NCBI GenBank assembly: GCA_910589415.1
Contig: OU342630.1
Span: forward strand, 28,801,867 to 28,865,866
Direction: 5' to 3'
From: Malachius bipustulatus
Lineage: Eukaryota > Arthropoda > Insecta > Coleoptera > Melyridae
DNA length: 64,000 nucleotides
Shown here: positions 23,791 through 35,173 of the stretch, one piece after another
Position numbering within the stretch: position 1 is the first letter of the stretch
Layout of the letters: the number at the start of each line of letters is the position of its first letter
The notes under the pieces: generated by a model
Told to the model about the DNA's origin: nothing
Database searches by the model: none
Seen by the model: the letters and a program-made list of their open reading frames with translations, nothing else
Program-made: the position numbers and the translations under genes

Positions 23791-24977
23791 GTTATTCCTA
23801 AAAATTTAAGAGAATTAGTTTTGAAGGAATTACATACAGGGAATTTTGGGACAGTGAAAATGAAGGCCTTAGTCAGAAGTTATTGCTGGTGGCCGAACAT
23901 CGATAAATATATCGAACAGAGTACGGTTAATTGCGTTGTTTGCAATAAACATAGGAATAATCCACCAAAGATTTCACATATGTGGGAATATCCTTCTGAA
24001 GTCTTTGAGAGGGTTCATATAGACTTTGCGGGTCCATTTATGGGTGTGCATCTATTCGTGCTTGTGGATGCTTTCTCAAAATGGCCGGAAGAATTCATCA
24101 TGAATAAGATAACATCAACAGGTACTATTAGGACATTACGAAAGATTTTTGCTTCATAAGGATTACCAAAAATCCTTGTATCTGACAATGGGACACAGCT
24201 TACATCATATGAGTTTGAATCATGTTTAAAGAGCAATGGAATAACTCATAAATTTTCAGCACCCTCTAATCCGGCTCCTAACGGCCAGATAGAACGGTAT
24301 GTACAAACTATTAAAAATGCAGTGTGGAAAATAAGATGCACTAAGGAAAAGGAAACCTTACAGGATGAAATTCAAAATATTTTAATGAACTATAGAAAGT
24401 TGCCACATAGTTCAACAGGAATTTCCCCGTCACTGCTCTTCCTTAATAGAGAAATAAGAACTAAAATTGATTTATTGAAACCAGAAATGTCAGAATTATC
24501 AGATCAAAATGTGCGCAACTTAGATGTGGGTGATCGCGTAATAATTCGGTATTACATTCATAATCAGAAATGGCGTTTTGGTGTTATACAGGCAAAATTG
24601 GGTAAGTTACATTATTTGGTTCAATTAGATAACAGACAAATTTGGCGACGGCATATAAACCAGCTAATTAAAATAGGGGGAAATATATTTCACCCGAAGT
24701 AGAGTTTGAATTCGACAATAGGGAACAAATTGATACTTCAATCATTGGGGAGGCACCTGCTACTTATATTCCAGTTCGTGATCAAATTGAGAATTTGCCT
24801 TTGTCTGCGGCAAATTCGGATGCTGCTGCTCATTCTACACTGCCCTCTGCTGAGTTCAAACCTGCAGCCACTTTGCCAACTGACCCTTCGGTTAAGGTCA
24901 GCGTTGAACATAGAGATGAACTTGTGCTGCGAAGGTCACAAAGGACACCTAAACCAGTGATTAGATTAAATTTATAG
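23791..24977 (+). pseudogene. Gypsy relic, 3' part: integrase and C-terminal tail
   Basis: After the Copia insertion, Gypsy-type polyprotein resumes. VLKELHTGNFG and an HHCC zinc domain (CWWPNIDKYIE, CVVCNKH) are followed by the integrase core: RVHIDFAGPF with the first Asp, VSDNGTQLTS with the second (after an in-frame stop at about 24157-24159) and NGQIERYVQT with the Glu. The chromodomain-less tail ends with IWRRHINQLIK and a stop at 24702. A further short frame (to 24977) ends LRRSQRTPKPVIRLNL, typical of the C-terminal end of this Gypsy pol type. One stop within the core makes this copy inactive. Confidence 0.85.
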
Positions 24978-25040
24978 TTTGTATAATATCCCTGCAATAT
25001 TTGATGTTCTTTTAATTTTTTTTTTCCTAGAGGGGAGAGT

Positions 25041-25442
25041 TGTTACATACATCATTAATCATTATACTGGGTAGATGAGTAAAATAAGTTAGGCTAGTAA
25101 TTGCCTCCTGTAATTGTAAAAAGAAGAAGTTCTTTTTATTGATGTGAAAAAGGTTACTTCGCTCTCTTCTCTCCAAAACCTTTACGGAGCTACACGCACA
25201 TTGCTACCTTGTTATAAGTAGTTATTTTATGTTGTAAGTAATTATACCTAAGTAATTGGAATAATAAAGGTAGTTACCCTTTCTACAAATTAATTAATGC
25301 TAGCTATATAAAGCTAGCCTGAATATAAAGTAGTGAAATAGTAGTGTAATAGAGAAGTTATTAGTTGCATTACAATAGAGTTTCCCCTTTTAGTTATTTT
25401 CTGTCTAGTGTCTACATATTTCTTTGAATCAAATCCTCAACA
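25041..25442 (+). repeat. 3' LTR of the Gypsy relic
   Basis: A polypurine tract (AGAGGGGAGAG) ends at 25039. The LTR starts TGTTACATACATC and ends CCTCAACA, about 402 bp. Inside are TATATAAAGC (about 25305), a promoter-like word, and AATAAA near 25262. No 5' LTR was found, so age cannot be read from LTR divergence. Confidence 0.75.
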
Positions 25443-26294
25443 AATAGCTGACCAAATTAATTAAAATATTATAAGACATTTTTTCAACACCCTGTTTACC
25501 AAGCAAAAGGAAAACAATTTTCATTTAATATTTTTGTATGGGTCTTCTCTTTATTAACCCTTATATTTGGAAACATTCTGGATAAACCTGAAGTACCCAG
25601 TAGCGTAGAATCCGGATTTATGACACATTTTGTATCATAAGTCTGATCAAACAAGCTTGGCATTAAATTTTAACAGTGAAAAATAGTTTGATTAAAGTCT
25701 GGTTAGTGACAATCCAATTTGAAAATACTAGTGAATGTACAAAGTTTACCTACAATATTCTGTTTGAAAAAGATACAACTATAATCATTTTACCTATATA
25801 TTGGCAACACTGTTCACAGCACTTTAACGGAGTAAAAAATGTACTTCAGTTTCTGATACTCTTAAAGCAATATTTACAGATAGCTTACAATAATTAAATA
25901 GAAAGGCTAATACTTCTCATTATATAAATTAATAGTCGACCCATTTAAATATTATTAAATCAGTATAAATAAAAAACAATACTTATTGTTCGCAATGAAT
26001 TGTTCATCAATAAAATTACCTTTCGGTCAGTCTTCAGTATTATTCATCTTTAAAAGAAAACTTAAAACGATCAAATAAAAACTTCTATAGCTTGGTGTGT
26101 TAAAAGGGCCAGTCCGTAACTTTGTCAAAACAGTCAATATCTAACTCCACTCCAGTACAAGATACTAAATTTCTTAGCGTTAATGTACCCTCTATGATAT
26201 ACGAGGTGATTCAGTAGTATGTACCATAAACTGAAAGACTTGTAGATAAAGCTCAAATATGATGGAGATTCGAATCAATTTCTCCTAAAAATGT
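25443..26294. other. Non-coding stretch with two dispersed repeats
   Basis: Positions 25560-25645 resemble 15840-15960 and positions 26205-26298 resemble 15640-15745. The remainder is AT-rich with no supported gene. The second repeat is interrupted by the transposon at 26299. Confidence 0.5.
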
Positions 26295-26298
26295 ATTT

Positions 26299-28805
26299 GA
26301 AGACTTGAAATAAAAACCGGGCTAAGTGCCCAAAATTCGAAAATTGTGTTAAAACTTAAAAACAGTGCTAAACACCATCGCCAACAACCTATAAAGCGTG
26401 CTATGTGCCAGAATTATCAGAAATGATTTATTCATTGGCTTAAAGATGGCGCAAGCTGTAAGTCCAGGTTGCCGAATTATTTAAAGCGGGCTAAGTGCCA
26501 TCCATGTGCTATCTACGTACCTAACCTCCTAGTCATCATAATCCGCTATGATTTTGACAGTGAATGTTGTAAGTTTTTTACTCGTTTAGTTAACAATGGA
26601 AAACATACGTGAACGCAAGAAAAAACGAAAATCTGGTGAAGGTAGTTTACAATTTGATAACAAAGTGAAAAGAAGCCGAGGTTTAGACTATGTCAACAAC
26701 AAGCAAAACATTGTGAAAGCCAAGGTCGAACCAACCGCAACGGTAAGGTTACTTATAACTAAAGGAGTGTTTATTTTGACTGAGTATTGTTTGCTGTGTT
26801 TTAGATTACCTGCAAGTGTAGATATAAATGCAGTAAAATCCCACATGGACAAAAAGTTACCCTTTTCAAAGAATTCTATGCTTTAAGCGATAATGTAAAG
26901 CAAAACTCATATTTAATGGGGCTTTTGAATGTATGTCCTGTTAAAAGAAGACGACACGGTAACTACAACAATCCAGAGGAAAGCCGAAGGCAAGCAACAG
27001 TGTATTTTACTGTACCGAATGGATCCGGAGACATTGTGCAGGTTTGTAAGCAAACTTTTCTGCAAATCTTTGGAATAAGTAAAAGGCGAGTCGAAACTCT
27101 CGTTAAAGCAAAGAAACAAGGAGTTGTTACTTATATCGAACGCAGAGGAAATAAAACTGAACACAGGAAATTCACAAAGGCGGACAATGATCTTGTTATC
27201 CAACACATTTCCTCATTCCCTAGAGAAGAAAGTCACTATGGACGATCAAAAAGCAAGAAAGAGTACTTAAGCCAAGATTTAAATATTAACAGGCTGTATT
27301 TTTCATTCAAAGAAACTTATCCCGACTGTAACATATCCTACCGCTTTTACTACACAGTTTTTAAGAAAAAGTTCCCAAATCTAAGTTTTCACCATCCCCG
27401 TTCCGATACCTGCACAACGTGTGATTTATTAAACATTGAAATCAAAGGTACCAATAATGGAGATGCAAAGAAAAAACTAGAGCTTCATCACAGGAAGGCT
27501 GAAAAAGCAATGAAAGTTATGAAAGAAGACCATTGTACATCTCAACTTCCATCCAGTGACACTTTTACTATTTCTATGGATCTCCAACAAGTACTTTCTC
27601 TCCCAGCCTTAACGCATGGGAAAATGTTTTATCTGCGACAGCTGTCCTGTTATAATTTAGGTATTCATGTTGGTGACACAAATAAGGGGAATATGTACTT
27701 ATGGCACGAAGGAATTTCTGGGCGTGGTGGTAATGAGATTGGGTCGTGTATTTTGAAGGCTATTACTAGTGGCATAACGAGAAAACAAAAACTGATAATA
27801 TGGAGTGATAATTGCGCGGGGCAGAACAAAAACAGGATGATGATTTTTTTGTGGATTTACCTGGTAATAAAAGGATATTTTAAAGAAATACATCAAAAGT
27901 TCTTGGTGTCAGGCCATTCATTTCTATCATGTGACAGGGATTTTGCACATATAGAAAAACGGAAAAGGGTTGAAAAATGTGAAGTACCGTTTGATTTAGT
28001 TCGACTGATTGCCACAGCAACCCCAAGCAACCCATTTATGGTTACTATGATGCAACATGATGATTTCTTAGATTTTAAGGCAGCAGCCGATATGACTCTA
28101 AACACATCAAAGGTCCAGATTTCAAAAGCTCAGTGGATTTGGATTTCCGCTGACAATCCTGGTTTTATTAAAATCAGACAAACTTTCAATTCAATGGAAG
28201 CCTGGAAATCAGTTAATGTTTTCAAAAAGAATGTGAATGTCCAACGGATTAATGCCATGAATATTCCACCTCTGAACTGTGAAAGTCAGATCAAGACCAA
28301 AAAAAGAAGCGATATTGAAGCGATATTACCATTCGTGAAACCTGAAAATAAAGAATTCTATCGAAACCTATTAAATTAATGTTTTTTTGAAGTTTTTATT
28401 TAATAATAATAACATTGTAGGTTTAAAATAAGAACCACGATGTCTATTAATTCCTATTCAAATAAAATGTTACGTCAAAATGTTTTTTTCTTTCAAACAT
28501 ACAATTTTATGTATTTAGCACATACCCCTTAAGTGAATATTTTCTATTTATCATATCCCACTTTTTATGTTATGGGCTATGGCACTTAGCACCTTTTACA
28601 AAATTCGAACTTAATTCTTTTTTTTGAGGCAGATTATACATGTAACTACAATTCTATATAAATACTATTACAGAACGTATATAAAAGATTGCATGCCAAT
28701 TTTTTCATATCTTTGTAACAATAATACAATGTCATATGTAAAAAAAAATCGATTATCTAAGAAATTAAATTTTGGCACTTAGCCCGGTTTTTATTTCAAG
28801 TCTTC
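26299..28805 (+). mobile_element. Complete DNA transposon with perfect 32-bp TIRs
   Basis: Positions 26299-26330 and 28774-28805 are exact inverted copies (32 of 32), starting GAAGACTTGAAATAAAAACC. Both ends are flanked by ATTT (26295-26298 and 28806-28809), a candidate 4-bp target duplication. A related unoccupied repeat at 15.7 kb reads through this site with a single ATTT. Subterminal copies of a 12-bp word (GGGCTAAGTGCC and variants) sit at 26319, 26365, 26398 and 26488 on the left. The right end has them at 28581 and 28774 in inverse orientation, as expected for transposase binding sites. It encloses one spliced gene without stops. It looks autonomous and young. Confidence 0.85.
26596..28379 (+). 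CDS. DUF7869-type putative DDE/D transposase, two exons
   Basis: Exon 1 is 26596-26742 (49 codons, Lys/Arg-rich, probable nuclear signal KKKRKSGEG). An intron at 26743-26804 has GTAAGG and TTTTAG borders. Exon 2 is 26805-28379. Together they encode 573 aa. The splice joins to ITCKCRYKCSKI, putting a Cys cluster (52, 54, 58) before the body. A CTTCD knuckle (C251, C254) precedes a region that looks RNase H-like. Its candidate acidic residues are D308 in FTISMDLQ, D384 in IIWSDNCAGQNKN, and D428 or E433 in SCDRDFAHIEK. Such proteins occur in many copies in insects and cnidarians under the label DUF7869, as I recall. Position inside matching TIRs says it is the element's transposase. The catalytic assignment is inference. 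Confidence 0.8.
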
Positions 28806-28809
28806 ATTT

Positions 28810-29069
28810 TATCCTCCTAAAAATTGCCAAAATGTTCCCCTAAATCCTCCTTGGGATTTAAGTTCTAATTCAAGTGCCACTATACCTTTTACAGAGCGAA
28901 TTAGAAAATTTCGCACAGTATGTGAGGTGAAACTGAAGACATGGACGGTACTGTTTTGTCCTTATTTGGACTCCTCAGAATGTCACATCAGTCAGGCACA
29001 CACTACACATACTTTATGAAAGCTTGGAACTAATAATGGAATGTTCTTGAGTATCTAGCTAACTTTTCA
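28810..29069. other. Short spacer between two DNA transposons
   Basis: This is the remainder of the older repeat split by the transposon at 26299 plus unassigned sequence. No gene is seen. Confidence 0.4.
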
Positions 29070-29077
29070 GTAAAAAT

Positions 29078-31375
29078 TAGCGTTGCCAGACGTCCCGTAT
29101 TTCCCGGGACGTCCCGTAGTTTAGGCATAGTTTAAAATGTCCCAGCGGGACCGACTCTGTCCCGTATTTGAACCGTACTTTGTTTTCCATTATGAAATCA
29201 GAACACACGCAACGTTCGTATCGTAAAACGTACTGGTTACATTGTCTGACTCGGCTCGGCTCGGTTCCTGTTACAGCGACTGCTGCTGTGTAGGTGTAGG
29301 TGTAGTGGTAGTGGTAGTGTGATGTGAAGTAACTTTTAGTACTTGCACTTCTTGCCGCCCGCATCGACCAATGACAGCCAAGCAAACTCGTTCGACAGTT
29401 CGACGCGTAAATTGGTAATTTGTTTTGGTTTTGAGACAGCAGTCGCATAAATTCATCAATTACTTCATAATATTAAAAGCGACTCTTTACGTTAGTTATT
29501 TTATTAAGATTTCACAAAATAAGTGGTTTGAGTGATACTGACTATGATAAAAGAGCCAGTTGTAGTGTTAGTGTAATACCTCCCAAGAAAGCTAAAAGGC
29601 TAACTAAGTATAATCCAAGCTGGGAAAATGACTATTCCTGGTTAAACAAAAAATAAAAGAAAATCCGTACCAGACGTCCTGTCGCTTATGCAATAAAGAT
29701 TTCTCTTGTGTTCATGGTGGTCTCAATGATGTAAAAAAAATGTAAAACAGCATGCATATCTACTAAATCGCACATGACTATTGTTAGCAATAGAGCATCA
29801 AGTACTTTAACAAAATATTTTTTAAAACCTGAGACGTCGGCCTCGGACACAGAAGAAAAAATTGCTGCTGGAGAACTCGCATCGGTTATCGGTTTATCAT
29901 ACGATAAGGCATTCTCTAAGCTACAATAGCATGGATTGTTCACACAAATTGTTACCATATATCTGTAGTGATTCAAAAATCGCTCAGAAATTTAGCTGCG
30001 GCAGGACAGTAGCAGAATCTGTTATATGCGAAATACTAGCCAAGGAATCAGTTAAAATTATTTTAAAGACAGCAAATGAAAAAATCTATATTTTTCGATT
30101 GCGACAGATGCAAGTAATAAAAAAAGAGAAAAATGTTTCCAATTTGCATGCGATACTTTGACTACGATACAGGGATTCAAAATCGTCTTCTCGATTTCAT
30201 AGAATGCAACGACGAATCAGCAAATGAAGTGACTAAATTATTATTAGACACACTGGAGAAAAATGGATTATCCATAAATAGTCTCAGCATTTTCCGCTGA
30301 TAATACGAATGTAAACTTTGGCAAGAACCATTCAATTTATACACTTTTGCTGTCTAAAAATGAAAACATTATTTAAGCCGGTTGCTCCGTCCATATTCTC
30401 CATAATCATAATGCTGCAAAACATAGAATGTTCGCGTTCAATAGAGAAAGTAATCACAAATGAAGAAGAAAAAAAGACTTTGGCATATTTGTCTTTTGTC
30501 CATAACTTTATGTTTTCGGTAGAAGTAACAATGAAGAAAATTGAATCAGATACTCCGTCAATTATTGAGATGCACACCGAAATGAATGGGATTCGCGAGA
30601 AGATCGAGCAAAGAATACTAGACAAGTTTTTTGGCAGTCAAGCGAGAGACACAATGCGTGGATTTACTGCTGACGCAAAAGAATCACTAAAAACCGATTT
30701 TCTACAGTTCTACAATAACTTCATAGGGTATCTGTTATCGCGATATGATTTTTCAGAAAATAACATCCTCTCCAAGGTAGTCTTTTTAAACTTTAAATCT
30801 GAAATAAACTACAATGATTTTCAAGAAGCTGCGGAACATTTTAAAATAGAAGAAATAAAAAATATGGATTGCTTATATGAAGAATTTCAAATAATCAAAA
30901 AAAGTCTGGGTATTGTTAGCAATGTTAGCACAACTTCTAATGGCAAGAGTATGGGTGTGATTGAAAAGTGGAAGAAAGTTATCGAAGGGTTTTCGAATAC
31001 CGAAATCCCTAACATTTTCCGAATTTTATCCTTCGTTTTTAGTATTCCTAGCTCAAACTGTTTCGTGGAAAGGGTTTTTTCACAGATGGTACTTAAGTGG
31101 ACTGACGTAAGAAATAAATGTAGGTACCCCTAATTTAATAAAAAGCGAGTTGATGACCGTTTTTAATTACGATTATAATTGTATTGATTTTTACAGATAT
31201 GTTAAAACGAATAAAAATATGTTAAAACTGACTCGATCCTCGGAAAAATATAAAAAAAAAAATACACTAAATAATTTTGTTTTTTATTTGTCCCGGGTAA
31301 AAAACTAAAATCCTGTATTTTTTGCCCATTTAACCATTTGTCCCTTATAGGGTGAAAAAAAATCTGGCAACCCTA
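29078..31375 (+). mobile_element. hAT element with perfect 8-bp target duplication
   Basis: The left end TAGCGTTGCCAGA and the right end (mirror of TAGGGTTGCCAGA) differ at one base. Both are flanked by GTAAAAAT (29070-29077 and 31376-31383), the 8-bp duplication expected for hAT. The subterminal left end has a nested palindrome built on CGTCCCG/CGGGACG. The 2298-bp interior encodes a broken hAT transposase. Exact flanking repeats define the borders to the base. Confidence 0.92.
29590..31133 (+). pseudogene. Broken hAT transposase
   Basis: A BED/TTF-like zinc finger comes first (CRLCNKDFSCVHGGLNDVKKH, read across a frameshift near 29650-29760). It is followed by YNSMDCSHKLLPYICSDSKIAQKFSCGRT (about 29920-30005). 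After further frame breaks an open frame at 30318-31133 ends in a hAT C-terminal dimerisation segment (EIPNIFRILSFVFSIPSSN then CFVERVFSQMV). Internal stops and shifts show it is inactive. It lies wholly inside the hAT termini described above. Confidence 0.8.
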
Positions 31376-31439
31376 GTAAAAATGCTCAAGAGTACTCACC
31401 ACTTCCAACACACTCCGATACAAGTGATGCCTTTCAAAC

Positions 31440-33400
31440 AGATGAGGACTCTTGAGTATCATCCATCAGAATCTGGTGAATCTGAATACGAAAATGAAAC
31501 CTCAACCGATGAAACTGAACGTAAAAATGAAGCTTCAGCTGATGAACATCTAAAAATCCAGGAAAAAAATAAGAAAAGACGAACTTTGGACTTGTCATTA
31601 AAGAAAATTAGAAGAGCCTCAGGAATGGCATATAAAAATGTGAAAGGCAATCTAATTTCCGAAAAGATTTCTACATCTCCATTTTGCAAGTGCAATAATA
31701 AATGCAATAAAAAATAACAGCTGATCTAAGTAGGAAAACGTCGAGGAAAACGTATAAAAAATTTTAATAAAAAAATCACTTATACTGAAAATGAAGAAAT
31801 TAGGTCTCCGTTCACAAGAATGTATTAGACAAAGATTTTTGTAAGCAAAGAGTACAGATTTCCAATTGCAGATTAACTAAGGTTTTAAAGGAGAAACCCA
31901 AAGGGGTTCCTCCCAAAGACAAACGAGAAAAACATCCTGCAACGAATAAAACTCCCACTTCGAAAGTCAATGAAGTGAAAAACTTTATAGAGCGTTCTCC
32001 AGTTTTCGAATCACATTACGCTAAGCAGAAAAGTGGCGAACAGAAGTATTTAGCGTCAGATTTGAACATCTCAATTATGTATAATTTGTACAACCAGCAA
32101 TCAGACTCACCTGTGAGCAGTCATGTATTTAGAACCATTTTCAACACATATTTTAATCTCATTTTCATGCACCAATAACTGACATCTGCCGAAAATTCAA
32201 TGAATTCAACAATAGGTCAAAAGTAGCTGAAGGGCAAGAAAAAAGAAACTTGGAGTTACAGAAATAGTTGCACTTACGGAGAGCGGAACTAAGGAGAACA
32301 GAAATAAAGGTAGATGATGAAGTAGCCACCATAGGAGAAAATGACAAGGTATTATTTGATTTTATGAAGACTTGCCGACCCCCGTACTTTCAACTGGTAT
32401 AACACAGGGTCAGTTGAAGACATACTGCCTAGGTAAGCTAAATTTCTTTTAAAGGTTTTTAGCTAGTAAAAAGTGTTTATCAGGAAAAATACCTACATAC
32501 ATTTGCTTAGTAGTTATACAATTTTTTCTTCTTTACAGGAATACATGACCTGTCAAAAAATTATGCAGTAATGTATGTTTGGAATGAATCTGTCAAATCT
32601 GTCACGTCCTAAGGACCCAAAGGAAGAGATACGTTCTTGCCTAAGTGCTCATGGCATTGTTTATGCAGTAACTTTTGTTCCTTGCTTGTTGTTTTTGGGC
32701 ACATTTTGAAATGATGGGAACAGCATTTGTTCAACTAGTCTAGTATCTCTTTGGTGTGGTCCATGCAGCTGGTTAGTAAAAGTGGGTGATTATTTTGCAT
32801 GTGATTTTTTCGTCTTCCCATACAAGTGATGCTCAAGTGATTGGCGGGAATAACACGCAGACTTGTAATTATCAATGTAGAGGCCAAAATAGACACATAA
32901 AAATGGCCCTGATGTGTGACTTCATAACAACATCAGAAGAGTTTAATGTGAGTGAAATAGATCGCAAGTTTCTAGTCACTCGTACCTTCCATATGACTAA
33001 GAGTTTGGTGTAATAAAAAAAGGGAAAAGATGTCATACAAATCAGTGGGTTACAGTTAAAAAATCGGCGCGGTAAAGAAAACCATTTAAGTCATTGAAAT
33101 GGCTAAAAACATTTCTTTTCTACCAAAAAAACAGGACAACGCTATTACTAATCGAGACTTTTTTTATACAGTCAATGTTGCCAAACGTAAGGTATATCGT
33201 CCACCAGAGTAATAAAAAACTTCTGCATTGGCAATTGATGGACTATGAAACGGGTTTACTGAAGAAAATGATGAAGTATCTACAAGCCCTTCAATATATG
33301 GTACTTACCATTGAATCATCTCCTACCTTGTATAATGATGACAATAAGAGCATACAGCCGGGCAAGTACTAACTTGATCTACAGATTCTATTTCAGATAT
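31440..33400 (+). pseudogene. Decayed DUF7869-type gene, second family member
   Basis: Pieces in shifting frames follow the order of the intact protein at 26.6 kb. An acidic N-terminus is followed by KIRRASGMAYKNVKGNLISE and a Cys cluster CKCNNKC (about 31685). Next come HYAKQKSGEQKYLASDLNIS (about 32010) and a probable intron 32433-32538 with GTAAGC and TTACAG borders, joining to YCLGIHDLS. This matches CYNLGIHVGD of the intact copy. Then come QNRHIKMALMCDFITTSEEF (about 32890) and IDRKFLVT. The intact copy has no intron at this place and has one near its N-terminus instead, so the two belong to different subfamilies. Stops and frameshifts make this copy inactive. No TIRs were found. Confidence 0.7.
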
Positions 33401-35173
33401 CTCTGGAACTAGTACCTATATTTGAGATCCGTAAAAACTTGTCCTATACCAAACTAAAATACGATTTCGAAAAATTGAGGAAAAAAATAGGAAGTGTGGA
33501 ATTATTTTGTTACACAGTTCAGAATCGGAACGAGTATTTAAAAGAAACTACCCTATCCACTATCCAGGGATAGCGCCACCGTCATGTTGAAGTTTCCTGT
33601 AGGTGTAAGTGCTAAGTAATAATAAGCTGCTGGATTAAAATTGCTACTGATTGTGAATCTTTAGGGGAGAATAATAAGGAAGATAAGTTTGGTTGTGAGC
33701 AAAAATTTCCTTATTTTTAAATTTCATAATACATAGTTATTTGCTGCTGAAGTTTTATTTTAATGCATTAGAAGTTGCTGATGGTAAGCACTAAAAAAGT
33801 GAAATACTGCAGATAATTATTGGCATAAATGGGAATGTGTGAAACTTAAATGAATGAACAGCCAGAAGACAATCGAGAGGAAGGAACAAGCAAAAATCAA
33901 AGAGGTTCAAATCGATAGCAAATCGAAAACGAAATTACACTTACGCAGGAAAAACTGAACCTTAAATCAAGACAAGTTACTATTCTGAGAATCTGGGTGT
34001 TTACATTTTAAATGTTTACTTTAAATTTTTTGCAAACACCAAAACATGGCAATGATCATACAGAATTGGACTACCTGATTGACCCTTTTACCGAGTACCA
34101 AGCCACAGATGTAAATTAATGGCAACGTCTGACAGTGTTTTCGGTCGGCGCTCTACTCTCTCACAATTCAAGTACATCAACAAATCATCAAGTTACATAA
34201 TGATAACAAGTCTTCTCGTCTTATTGGGTACAAAAATGCTGCCTCGACATCAGATAATATAAAATTACTCTATCACTTTTAAATTTCAATATTCTTAACC
34301 AATACTTTTCGATTCATCTAGATGAATTTATTCATATAGGTAAAAAACTGATATGATATCCCTTAGTAGTTAGATAGATAGATAGGTAGGTAGGTATAAG
34401 GTAAGTGTAAGTGGACACCCTCAATATTTCCGTCCTTTATAGCAAACTAAAACTATTACCAAGCATGATTACCAAGAATCCCGGTGCCAGTGGGGTATCA
34501 TTTCACTCATAGTGCCCAAAATAAGAGGACTGCTCGTCTACTTTTGACCAGAGAGCTCCCCAAGGATCGCCCAACTACGTACTTGCTGGGCGGTGGCAGT
34601 CCCTAGGAACCGCTGGTAGTGAATTTCATATTTAATGTCACTAAGGTAATGGACAACTTATGTTGTATATTTAATAATATGAAATTGAAATCATAATATT
34701 TATATGTATGATATCATGTTTCCAGTGAAAGTTGTTTAAATTTGACTGCTATGTGGATGTAAATTTTTGAAAAAAACAGCCTTACTTCTCGGTAACAAAG
34801 CCGAGGAAACAATTTTTGTTTTAAATTTAGATTCTTTGTGAACAACCTCTACAACACACTGTTATATTTATAGTGTCAGCCAATTCAGGATCACTCTATA
34901 TAAATGCATGATAGTGTTCATGATCATGACTACTTTAGAATTCACATATCTTTGATGTTGTGTAGGTGTTCTTAAAAAAAAAAAAATAGAAAAAACTGAC
35001 AAGCAACTCCTCTGATTCTTGGTAACAGTTGAATAATATAAATCGAGCTCAGATACTCCAAGATCAACCGTCCAGTCCCTTTGCACACTCCAAGCGCATA
35101 CCCCACGCAAGCAATCAACCACCAGCACCACCATAATAAAAATCGTTTAAAAAAAAAGTAAAACAAGAACACA
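33401..35173. other. Non-coding stretch
   Basis: AT-rich sequence with a short TAGA/TAGG microsatellite at about 34370-34395. I see no gene. If the ORP-like transcript ends just below 35174, its 3' UTR would occupy the upper part; I found no convincing minus-strand AATAAA close to the stop. Confidence 0.4.

Noticed and set aside
26596..26886. A separate 96-aa gene before the DUF7869-type frame
   Set aside because: Its first 49 codons are exon 1 of the transposase; after a GTAAGG donor the rest is intron and out-of-frame exon 2.
34370..34395. TAGA/TAGG repeat as a LINE tail
   Set aside because: No reverse transcriptase or other LINE sequence precedes it on either strand; treated as a plain microsatellite.
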